Assembly: GCA_025964465.1 (NCBI GenBank)
Contig: JAOPYS010000242.1
Location: 1-5,902 of the forward strand
DNA: 5,902 nt
DNA from: Thermoleophilia bacterium
Lineage (GTDB): Bacteria; Actinomycetota; Thermoleophilia; Gaiellales; SKUG01
Direction: 5' to 3'
Shown here: in pieces, positions 1 through 5,902 of the stretch
Layout of the letters: each line of letters opens with the position of its first letter
Position numbering within the stretch: the stretch's first letter is position 1
Program-made: the position numbers and the translations under genes
The notes under the pieces: model-generated
What the model saw: only the letters and a program-made list of their open reading frames with translations
The model's database searches: none
What the model was told of the DNA's origin: nothing

Positions 1-62
1 GCGTCCCTCACCACGGCGCACGACAGGTTCGAGGAGGTTTGGGCATGCCGCACTTTGGCACA

Positions 63-100
63 TCCGGCGCCCACCACGGGTGCTAGTCTCTCCGGCGCCC
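63..100. repeat. 10-bp direct repeat flanking the putative -10
   Basis: TCCGGCGCCC occurs at 63-72 and again at 91-100, 28 bp apart start to start. The copies lie on either side of the possible -10 at 84-89, and each contains the palindrome GGCGCC. Paired sites around a promoter could bind a regulator, but short GC-rich repeats also arise by chance in DNA of this composition. Confidence 0.3.
81..89 (+). promoter_or_regulatory. Possible extended -10 promoter element of the topoisomerase gene
   Basis: TGC TAGTCT at 81-89 fits an extended -10 (TG-N followed by TANNNT), common in GC-rich actinobacteria. It would place transcription start near 95-97 and leave a leader of about 55 nt before the ATG at 151. 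No -35 hexamer sits at the usual 16-18 bp spacing. TTGGCA at 55-60 looks like a -35 but is 23 bp away, too far. This is a motif match by eye only. Confidence 0.3.
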
Positions 101-137
101 CCGGGATCCGCCGTGTCCCGGGCTGTGAGCATCCCGA

Positions 138-143
138 GGGAGG
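138..143 (+). promoter_or_regulatory. Ribosome binding site that fixes the topoisomerase start
   Basis: GGGAGG at 138-143 lies 7 nt before the ATG at 151, an ideal Shine-Dalgarno spacing. The reading frame stays open upstream to the window edge, so this site and the TopB-like N-terminus decide the start. The alternative TTG at 55 has no comparable site and would add 32 residues that do not look like any topoisomerase. Confidence 0.8.
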
Positions 144-150
144 AACAGGC

Positions 151-2628
151 ATGTCGAAGACCCTGATCGTGGCCGAGAAGCCGAGCGTGGGGCGAGACCT
201 CGCCGAGGCGCTGCCCGGCACGTTCGAGAAGAAGGAAGGCTTCTTCGAGAGCGAAGAGCGCGTCATCACGTGGGCCGTGGGCCACCTGGTCGAGCTGGCC
301 GAGCCCGAGGACTACGACGACTCCCTCAAGAAGTGGCGCGTGAAGGACCTGCCGATCATCCCCGGCAAGACCCACGACATCGAGGGCTTCCGCCTGCGCG
401 CCCGCTCCGGCGACTCGGAGAAGCAGCTCAAGATCATCCACCGGCTCGCCCGCCGCGACGACGTCGTCGACATCGTCAACGCCTGCGATGCGGGGCGCGA
501 GGGCGAGCTCATCTTCGCGTACACGATGGCCGTGTCCGGCGTCGACAAGCCGACCAAGCGCCTCTGGATCTCCTCGATGACGAAGAAGGCCATCAAGGAC
601 GGGTTCGAGCACCTCAAGGAGGGCGCCGACATGAAGGCGCTCGAGGACTCCGCCCGCTCGCGCTCGGAGGCCGACTGGCTCGTCGGCATGAACGCCACGC
701 GCGCCGCGACGATCCGCGGGCGCTCCGCCTTCGGCGGCGTCGTCTCCATCGGCCGCGTCCAGACCCCGACGCTCGGCATCCTCGCCACGCGCGAGCAGCT
801 GATCGCCGACTTCGTGCCCGAGACGTACTTCCTCGTCCAGGCCTCGTTCGACACCGTCGCACCCGCCGGCCGCAGCTACAGCGGCATGTGGTTCGACGCC
901 GCCAAGAACAAGAGCGACCCGCGCGCGACGTGGGCCGGCACGAAGGAGGAGGCCGAGGCCCGCGTCAGCCGCGTCAACGGCAACTCCGGCACCGTCCTGT
1001 CCACCGAGATCAAGAAGCGCTCGGTGCGCCCGGACCTGCTGTTCGACCTCACGTCGCTGCAGCGCACGGCCAACAGCCGCTTCGGCTACTCCGCCCGCCG
1101 CACGCTCGGGCTGGCGCAGTCGCTCTACGAGCAGCACAAGGTGCTCACCTATCCGCGTACCAACAGCCGCTACCTGACCACCGACATGGTCCCGGAGCTG
1201 CAGGCACGCGCCGCGATGTTCTCCGGCATCCCGGTCTACGCCGACGCGGCGAAGTTCGTGGCGGGGCTCACCGACCTGCCGCTCGAGCGCATCGTCAACG
1301 ACGAGAAGGTGGACGACCACCACGCGATCATCCCGACCGAGCAGGTGGCCGACCTGTCGAAGCTGCGCGACGACGAGCGTCGGGTCTACGACCTGGTCGT
1401 GCGTCGCTACCTCGCGGCGTTCCACCCCATCGCCCGGCACGAGGACACCGTCGTGGTGACCAAGGTGGAGGAGGAGCACTTCCGCACCAAGGGCAGCGTG
1501 CTGGTCGAGCCGGGCTGGCGCGCGGTGTACGGCCTCGAGGCCGACGACGACGAGTCGAAGGCCGCCCGAGCCGCCAAGGCGAAGGTCGACGGCGAGGCGG
1601 CCGAGGGCGCCGAGGTCGAGGCCAAGGGCGACGAGGACGAGAAGCAGAACCTGCCCAAGCTCGAGGAGGGCGAGGCCGTCACGGCGCGCCTCGACGACGA
1701 GCAGCCGCAGGAGAAGCAGACCAAGCCGCCGGCGCGCTACTCGGAAGGCACGCTGCTGTCGGCGATGGAGACGGCCGGCAAGCTGGTCGACGACGAGGCG
1801 ATGCGCGAGGCGATGAAGGACGGCGGCCTCGGCACGCCGGCGACGCGCGCGTCCATCATCGAGCTGCTCATCGGGCGCCAGTACATCCAGCGCGAGGGCC
1901 GCGCCCTGCGCGTGACGAGCAAGGGCATGAAGCTCATCGAGATCCTCGAGGGGCACCCGCTGATCTCGCCCGACATGACCGGCAACTGGGAGAAGCAGCT
2001 GCGCGACATCGAGCACGGCGAGCTCTCGGCCGAGGAGTTCATGAAGGGCATCGTCGAATTCACCGAGCAGACGGTGGGCAAGATCGTCGAGATCGACAAG
2101 GAGAAGCTGAAGATGCAGCGCGCGGAGCTCGGGCCGTGCCCGCGCTGCGCCGCCGCCGGCACGCTCAACGACGAGGGCCAGCCCAACATCATCCGCGAGA
2201 ACGCGCGCGCCTACGGCTGCACGAGCTGGAAGAGCCGCGAGGAAGCGGGCTGCGGCTTCGTCATCTGGCGTTCGATCGCCGGGCGCCAGCTCATGCCCGA
2301 CGAGGCCAAGGAGCTGATCGAGCAGCGCTTCACCACGAACGAGCTGCAGGGCTTCCGTTCGCGCGCCGGCAAGCCGTTCCGCGCGCGCCTCAAGCTCGAC
2401 GACCAGGACAAGGTCATCTTCGACTTCCCCGAGCTGCCCGAGGGGCAGAAGCGCTGGCAGAAGAAGGACCAGGACGGCGACGGCGCCGCAGCCGAGGCGC
2501 CCGCCGCCGAGGGCGCCACCACCGACGCCGCAGCCAAGCCGGCCGCCAAGAAGGCTCCAGCCAAGAAGAAGGCCGCGCCGAAGAAGCAGGTCGCTGCCAA
2601 GGCGAAGGCGCCCGAGCAGAAGATCTGA
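151..2628 (+). CDS. topB: DNA topoisomerase III (type IA topoisomerase, TopB family)
   Basis: Type IA topoisomerases nick one DNA strand through a 5'-phosphotyrosine link, pass a strand and reseal. Topoisomerase III mainly decatenates and resolves recombination or replication intermediates in the cytoplasm. The 825-residue product begins with a TOPRIM domain: VAEKPS with Glu9-Lys10, then DAGREGE at 113-119. The second acidic residue of DxDxE is Gly115, as I recall for Bacillus-type TopB. Further family motifs are GRVQTPTL (201-208), YPRTNS with catalytic Tyr334, DDHHAIIPT (388-396) and GTPATRA (561-567). The C-terminal module carries Cys663, Cys666, Cys690 and Cys701, a probable zinc ribbon, followed by the IAGRQL and KV-F-F elements usual in TopB. 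Two oddities stand out: a charged low-complexity insertion at about 463-499, and a Lys/Ala/Pro-rich tail from about 771 to the end, reminiscent of the basic tails on actinobacterial TopA. The gene stands alone on its strand here and converges with the pilin genes. Family assignment is firm; TopB rather than TopA rests on the motifs. Confidence 0.95.
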   Translation: MSKTLIVAEKPSVGRDLAEALPGTFEKKEGFFESEERVITWAVGHLVELAEPEDYDDSLKKWRVKDLPIIPGKTHDIEGFRLRARSGDSEKQLKIIHRLARRDDVVDIVNACDAGREGELIFAYTMAVSGVDKPTKRLWISSMTKKAIKDGFEHLKEGADMKALEDSARSRSEADWLVGMNATRAATIRGRSAFGGVVSIGRVQTPTLGILATREQLIADFVPETYFLVQASFDTVAPAGRSYSGMWFDAAKNKSDPRATWAGTKEEAEARVSRVNGNSGTVLSTEIKKRSVRPDLLFDLTSLQRTANSRFGYSARRTLGLAQSLYEQHKVLTYPRTNSRYLTTDMVPELQARAAMFSGIPVYADAAKFVAGLTDLPLERIVNDEKVDDHHAIIPTEQVADLSKLRDDERRVYDLVVRRYLAAFHPIARHEDTVVVTKVEEEHFRTKGSVLVEPGWRAVYGLEADDDESKAARAAKAKVDGEAAEGAEVEAKGDEDEKQNLPKLEEGEAVTARLDDEQPQEKQTKPPARYSEGTLLSAMETAGKLVDDEAMREAMKDGGLGTPATRASIIELLIGRQYIQREGRALRVTSKGMKLIEILEGHPLISPDMTGNWEKQLRDIEHGELSAEEFMKGIVEFTEQTVGKIVEIDKEKLKMQRAELGPCPRCAAAGTLNDEGQPNIIRENARAYGCTSWKSREEAGCGFVIWRSIAGRQLMPDEAKELIEQRFTTNELQGFRSRAGKPFRARLKLDDQDKVIFDFPELPEGQKRWQKKDQDGDGAAAEAPAAEGATTDAAAKPAAKKAPAKKKAAPKKQVAAKAKAPEQKI

Positions 2629-2680
2629 GTCACGCGCCGGGGCTGGTGCCGCCCCGACGACCCGCGTCGGCCGTCACGCG
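2629..2680. repeat. 8-bp direct repeat bounding the convergent gap
   Basis: GTCACGCG occurs at 2629-2636, directly after the topoisomerase stop codon, and again at 2673-2680, one base from the stop of the opposing pilin gene. The copies thus mark both edges of the 53-bp intergenic gap. They are exact but short and may be coincidental. Confidence 0.3.
2638..2670. terminator. Possible bidirectional terminator: two mutually exclusive hairpins
   Basis: The gap between two convergent genes holds two perfect 6-bp GC stems. CGGGGC (2638-2643) pairs with GCCCCG (2651-2656) across a 7-nt loop. CCGACG (2654-2659) pairs with CGTCGG (2665-2670) across a 5-nt loop. The two share bases 2654-2656, so only one can form at a time. 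No run of T follows on either strand, so this is not a classic intrinsic terminator, though U-tract-less hairpins are reported in GC-rich actinobacteria. Position between two stop codons is the main support. Confidence 0.35.
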
Positions 2681-2681
2681 G

Positions 2682-4319
2682 TCACTGGGAGCCGCCGCCC
2701 CCGCCGCCGCCCGCGGGCGGGGGCCCGCTCGGACTGGAGCAGGGCTCCACCGGCTTGCCGGTCGTCGGGTCCGTGGTCCCGCCGGCCACCATCGCCTTGC
2801 GAACGTCGCTGGCGCACATGCTGTTCACGTAGGTGATCTTCGTCGGGGCACCCTTCGAGCCCGTGGCCTCGCCCCCCTCGGGGACCCACAGGAATCCCGC
2901 GGTCCCGCTGAGCGGGTAGAAGTCGTTGTAGGTGGGGTCGCCCAGGTACGCCGTGTAGAGACCGGGCTCGACGTCCGTGAAGTTGAACACCACCGTGGAC
3001 GTCGAGCGGGCGACCTGGATGCACTTCACCTCCGCATCCACCAGCCTGCCCTGGGGCGCCGGCACGAGGCAGATCTTCACGGTCGACCCCGAATCCACGA
3101 GGGTCCCGTCCGGCTCGAGGCTGACCAGGCCCGGATACGGCACGGGCTGCCAGGGCTTGGTGACGTCGATCGAGGAGACCTCGATCTTGACGCGGCCGGT
3201 GGGCGGCGGACGGAACAGGAGCACGGCCCGGCTGTTGAGGCCCGGTTCGACCGCGACGAGCCCCGTGCTGGGAACGCTCTTGGAACGCCAGGGTATCGCC
3301 GTGCCTCGGATCGAGGTCGTCACCTCGAACTCCCCGACCGGCATGTCGAGGAAGGTGGCTCGTCCCGACTGGAGCGTGATCGGCCCGAACACCCGTCCGG
3401 TGCGGGTGCTCTTGAGCGTCACGGATCCCTGGGCCGGGCTCATCACGACGGACGTCTGGTCCCGCTCGGACTGGTCCCACTGGCTGGGCGGCTGCCAACC
3501 GGGCATGCTCGCGCACCCGACGTTGCCCTGCCCCGGCATGGCGGTGATGTCGGGATCCGCGCACTTGTACGCGATGCAGTCGCGTTCGTCGGAGCCCTTC
3601 TCCTGCGATACGGGACCGTCGCACGTACCGTTGATCGAGTTCGTGCTGGTCATGTTGAGCGGCCCGGGTGGAAGCAGCTTGGTGCGGTCGGTGCTCCCGG
3701 CACAGCTCGCGATCGGCATGCGTTCATCGGACTGGTTGGTGGCGATGCACGCGTCGATCGTCACGCGACCCGTCTGCATGCGGATGGACGGGTTCAGCTC
3801 GGCCCGGATGGTGGTCGGTGCCAGGTGCTGGAACCGCGCGGCCAACTCCTTCGACGGTGCCGCGGAGACCGTCACCCTCCACAGGTCGGGCCGGAGGCCG
3901 TCCTTGTCCGCTGGGCCGCGCCCGTCGGCCCCCAGGTCGTATCCGCGCGCCGCGACGCGAACGTCGAAGTCGAGTTGCTCGCCGTGCTCCTGGAACCGCC
4001 CGACGTTCGGGTACGCGCTGGCCAACCACTCCGTCAGGTCGCAGTCGGTCCCGGTCTCGGCCCACTGCGACCCCGGCGTCTGACAGGCGGAGGTCCACGT
4101 CGGGTCGGCCTGCATGCGGGCGAGCATCGCGTTCGCGAGCGTGCTCTGGTGGTCGCGCACGCGATTGGAGCTGAGCGAGCGCGAGGTCCCGCCGAGGACG
4201 GCGGTCGCCCCGACGACCACCACTGCGAGCACCAGTGCCGCGATGAGCACTTCGATGATCGAGAACGCGCGTTCCGCTCGTCGAACGGGGCGGCCGTGAT
4301 GGATGGGAGGATTGGTCAT
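2682..4319 (-). CDS. Large type IV prepilin-like protein with modular, cysteine-rich ectodomain (PilV/minor pilin type)
   Basis: Starting at ATG 4319, the protein has 545 residues. Residues 1-18 form a basic leader (His7, His8, Arg10, Arg13, Arg14, Arg17), followed by the prepilin peptidase signal A|FSIIE with cleavage expected after Ala18. The conserved Glu is at mature position 5 (Glu23), and a hydrophobic helix spans about 19-42. Gly at -1 is usual in the family; Ala is a tolerated variant. The rest should be extracytoplasmic. It has 12 cysteines (79, 93, 191, 206, 233, 248, 253, 269, 417, 433, 502, 527), an even number that suits disulfides. Two segments, about 290-339 and 374-460, each end in an 'F-D-x-P-G-x-(F/Y)' pattern (LDMPVGEFEV; DVEPGLYTAY). 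This resembles transthyretin-like or Cna-B-type beta-sandwich modules. The end is a Pro/Gly-rich run finishing GGGGSQ. Minor pilins are usually about 150-250 residues, so this is a large one. It overlaps the upstream pilus-like gene by 4 bases. A role as a pilus-tip or surface adhesin is inference; a type II secretion pseudopilin is the alternative. Confidence 0.82.
   Translation of the reverse strand: MTNPPIHHGRPVRRAERAFSIIEVLIAALVLAVVVVGATAVLGGTSRSLSSNRVRDHQSTLANAMLARMQADPTWTSACQTPGSQWAETGTDCDLTEWLASAYPNVGRFQEHGEQLDFDVRVAARGYDLGADGRGPADKDGLRPDLWRVTVSAAPSKELAARFQHLAPTTIRAELNPSIRMQTGRVTIDACIATNQSDERMPIASCAGSTDRTKLLPPGPLNMTSTNSINGTCDGPVSQEKGSDERDCIAYKCADPDITAMPGQGNVGCASMPGWQPPSQWDQSERDQTSVVMSPAQGSVTLKSTRTGRVFGPITLQSGRATFLDMPVGEFEVTTSIRGTAIPWRSKSVPSTGLVAVEPGLNSRAVLLFRPPPTGRVKIEVSSIDVTKPWQPVPYPGLVSLEPDGTLVDSGSTVKICLVPAPQGRLVDAEVKCIQVARSTSTVVFNFTDVEPGLYTAYLGDPTYNDFYPLSGTAGFLWVPEGGEATGSKGAPTKITYVNSMCASDVRKAMVAGGTTDPTTGKPVEPCSSPSGPPPAGGGGGGGSQ
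2707..2728. repeat. GC-only palindrome and hairpin inside the 3' end of the prepilin gene
   Basis: CCGCCCGCGGGCGG at 2707-2720 is a perfect 14-bp palindrome. An overlapping stem, GCGGGC (2713-2718) with GCCCGC (2723-2728), has a 4-nt loop. Both lie within the codons for the Pro/Gly-rich C-terminus, about 25-45 nt before the stop codon. The simplest reading is a by-product of GC-rich Gly, Pro and Ala codons. A contribution to transcript 3'-end stability or termination is possible. Confidence 0.4.
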
Positions 4320-5902
4320 CGACACTCCGGGTCCATGATCCGTGCAGGGTCGAACAGGCAGTCGACGTTCGCCTCGCGGACCTGGTACGGCTGCCAGGTC
4401 CCCGTGAGCGGGAAGAACGGCGGCGGGTTGCGCTTCAGGGCCTCGTCCCAGCGGTAGGTGCGCGTGCCGGTGTAGCCCGCCCCGAAGCCGTCCCAGCGCC
4501 AGACCATGAGCGGTGGTCGGTGCCCGGCCACGGAACCGTCGACGAGCACGTTGCCGCCGCAGTCAGGCGCGAGGGTCTGCACCTCGTCGGTCGCGTACTT
4601 GGTGGGGATGGTCAGGCCGCCGCTCGCGGCGACGATGGCCGCCTGCAGCTTCCGCACGGGGCAGGAGGCGACGCCACCGGTGCTCTGCATCCACATCACG
4701 ACGTCGCCCTGTGCGATGAGGCCGATGCTGGACAGACGATCGTCGCCCTTGATGATGTCGCCATCCACGTAGATCGAGGCCGCGCCCCCGTTCGGACGCT
4801 CGGCCGCGATCGTCACGCGTACGTCGCGCGCGGCCGTGCCATGGACCCGGACGTCCTCGTCGAACACGAATGCGTTGACCCGGCCGAGGGGGTACGTGCC
4901 GGCGCCGGTGCCATCCGGGTACTGGACGCTCATCGAGTTCCCCTGGAGCTGGACGCGCCACGCCGTGGCGTACGCCTCGAACATGTTCTCGCCGCCGCGC
5001 CGCGACGCCGGCGCGGTGAACGTCCGGACCCCCGGTCGGCCTGCGGCCGCGGCGGTGCGGATGGTCTGCACCGAATCCGTGACGCGCAGGAAGCTGATCG
5101 TCTGCCCCGTCGCGCCGACGCTCGGGCACCCGCCCGCCGCGATCGTGCCCTTCGTGATGGACAGGGACGCCGAGCCCGAACAGGTGGCTCCGGGGTTCAC
5201 GTAGATCCACCGGGCGTCGCCGTTGACGGCCCCGGCGGGCGCCTCCTCCACCGTCGAGAACGAACCGTCGGCGAGGCCGTTGGAGTGCACCGGCCCGTTG
5301 ATGGACGCGCCGGCCCCGATGTTGACGTTGCCGTCGGAGATCTGCTGGAAGTCCGCGAAGCGTCCCGGGCGCAGCTCGGCTCGGGCGTATGACGGACGCG
5401 AGTAGTTCCGTCCCGAGCCCAGCCACGTCCGCAGGTACAACACCACGTTCGGCGGTTCCGACCCCGTCGTGTCCGGCGTGATCGTCTCGTAGACCTGCCA
5501 GTACGCGCGGACGTCGGACGTGCAGTTCGCGGCCGGCAGTCCCGAGGCGCGACACACGGCAGGATCCACGGGGATCCGCTCCTCGACCACCGTTGCGGGC
5601 TGCACCTGCGGCACCTGGCTGAGCCGGCTCGTGCCGTCGGGCGCGGGGACGTGTTCGTAGACCTTGCCGACGGTGGCCAGGACGCTCGGGAGGCCCAGCG
5701 CTGCCGGCTCCAGCACGCGGGAAGTGCTGCCCGGCTGCTGCGTCACGCTGCGCAGGTCGTCCGCGTCGAGCGTGTAGTAGTCGAGCTCGGAGCCGAGGTC
5801 GTTCTGGAAGGCGTACTGGATGCGCGCGACCGCTGCCTGCACGGTGGCGCTGTTGGAGACGCGGCGTGCGGCGTCCCCGGTCCGCTCGTTGGAGCGTACG
5901 GA
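4316..5902 (-). CDS. PilX/DUF4900-like pilus-associated protein, 5' end outside the window
   Basis: The frame is open from the TGA at 4318-4316 to the right edge, giving 528 visible residues; the true start lies beyond 5902. A GTG at 5842-5840 is the first possible start codon in view, but coding continues upstream of it (S-V-R-S-N-E-R-T-G...), so it is internal. The visible N-terminus (SNERTGDAARRVSNSAT) resembles the stretch just after the hydrophobic helix of a prepilin; the helix itself is not seen. Motifs recalling PilX/DUF4900 proteins are INGPVHSNG (201-209), a glycine-spaced beta-rich part (VFDEDVRVHG, from 346), and IYVDGDII (377-384) followed by GLIAQGDVVMW (394-404). In that family such segments form a repetitive beta structure. 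Near the end is RNPPPFFPLTGTW (491-503). Eight cysteines (117, 127, 241, 259, 414, 448, 515, 527) suit an exported, disulfide-bonded protein. It precedes and overlaps the prepilin gene, so the two are probably cotranscribed. The pilus link is family resemblance plus context; exact function is unknown. Confidence 0.7.
   Translation of the reverse strand, partial: SVRSNERTGDAARRVSNSATVQAAVARIQYAFQNDLGSELDYYTLDADDLRSVTQQPGSTSRVLEPAALGLPSVLATVGKVYEHVPAPDGTSRLSQVPQVQPATVVEERIPVDPAVCRASGLPAANCTSDVRAYWQVYETITPDTTGSEPPNVVLYLRTWLGSGRNYSRPSYARAELRPGRFADFQQISDGNVNIGAGASINGPVHSNGLADGSFSTVEEAPAGAVNGDARWIYVNPGATCSGSASLSITKGTIAAGGCPSVGATGQTISFLRVTDSVQTIRTAAAAGRPGVRTFTAPASRRGGENMFEAYATAWRVQLQGNSMSVQYPDGTGAGTYPLGRVNAFVFDEDVRVHGTAARDVRVTIAAERPNGGAASIYVDGDIIKGDDRLSSIGLIAQGDVVMWMQSTGGVASCPVRKLQAAIVAASGGLTIPTKYATDEVQTLAPDCGGNVLVDGSVAGHRPPLMVWRWDGFGAGYTGTRTYRWDEALKRNPPPFFPLTGTWQPYQVREANVDCLFDPARIMDPECR
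4325..4328 (-). promoter_or_regulatory. Ribosome binding site that selects the ATG at 4319 for the prepilin gene
   Basis: Read on the minus strand, GGAG occupies 4328-4325 and is followed by a 5-nt spacer and ATG at 4319-4317. An in-frame GTG at 4325-4323 would give two more residues, but its first base is the last base of this GGAG, leaving no spacing. The ATG also forms an ATGA overlap with the TGA stop of the upstream gene (4318-4316), which favours translational coupling. Confidence 0.7.

Noticed and set aside
1..44. Start of a divergent minus-strand gene at the left edge
   Set aside because: A GTG near position 26 on the minus strand is open to the edge for only a few codons and has no ribosome binding site; there is too little sequence to support a gene.
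55..150. N-terminal extension of the topoisomerase from TTG 55
   Set aside because: The 32 added residues do not resemble a TOPRIM N-terminus, and the strong ribosome binding site at 138-143 points to ATG 151.
2674..3624. Minus-strand open frame of 316 codons overlapping the prepilin gene
   Set aside because: It is an out-of-frame shadow of the prepilin gene, with Arg/Gly/His-rich low-complexity translation and no motif.
2977..4083. Plus-strand open frame of 368 codons antisense to the prepilin gene
   Set aside because: The prepilin signal and membrane helix on the minus strand show which strand is coding; the antisense product has no domain and no convincing ribosome binding site.
270..4457. 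A 1395-codon open frame on the plus strand
   Set aside because: It runs in another frame through the topoisomerase gene and then antisense through both pilin genes. Its translation is Arg/Ala/Gly/Pro-rich without recognisable domains. Long stop-free shadow frames are expected at this GC content.
4563..5555. Minus-strand open frame of 330 codons inside the PilX-like gene
   Set aside because: It is an out-of-frame shadow; the PilX-like frame carries the coherent motifs and a cysteine pattern.
5840..5842. GTG as the start of the PilX-like gene
   Set aside because: Coding continues upstream in frame to the window edge with plausible pilin-like sequence, no Shine-Dalgarno precedes this GTG, and no signal peptide or hydrophobic helix follows it.

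Overview
This 5.9-kb window has very high GC. It looks chromosomal and comes from a GC-rich bacterium, most likely an actinobacterium. The Lys/Ala-rich tail on the topoisomerase, the strong GC bias at third codon positions, and the pairing of large cysteine-containing pilin-like proteins with a lone topoisomerase III gene made me think of Thermoleophilia (Solirubrobacter/Patulibacter-like). That placement is an impression from sequence style, not a demonstrated assignment.

The layout is simple. Positions 1-150 hold the upstream region and leader of the first gene, with a possible extended -10 element and a strong ribosome binding site. Positions 151-2628 (+) encode a complete 825-residue type IA DNA topoisomerase of the topoisomerase III (TopB) family. 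It has the TOPRIM motifs, the catalytic tyrosine, a four-cysteine C-terminal module and a basic tail. A 53-bp convergent gap (2629-2681) contains two overlapping, mutually exclusive GC-rich hairpins that may act as a bidirectional terminator.

The right half is a leftward (minus-strand) unit of type IV pilus-like genes. The upstream gene (4316-5902) is cut by the window's right edge. It is a PilX/DUF4900-like exported protein of at least 528 residues. It is followed, with a 4-base ATGA overlap, by a 545-residue protein (2682-4319) with a clear type IV prepilin N-terminus (A|FSIIE plus a hydrophobic helix), 12 cysteines, two likely beta-sandwich repeats and a Pro/Gly-rich end. Together they look like the distal part of a minor-pilin operon. 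Any further genes (prepilin peptidase, PilB/PilC/PilM-like, other minor pilins) would lie to the right, outside the window.

The two halves converge and have no evident functional link. The most interesting part is the pair of unusually large pilin-like proteins. I saw no mobile element, CRISPR array, tRNA or rRNA.
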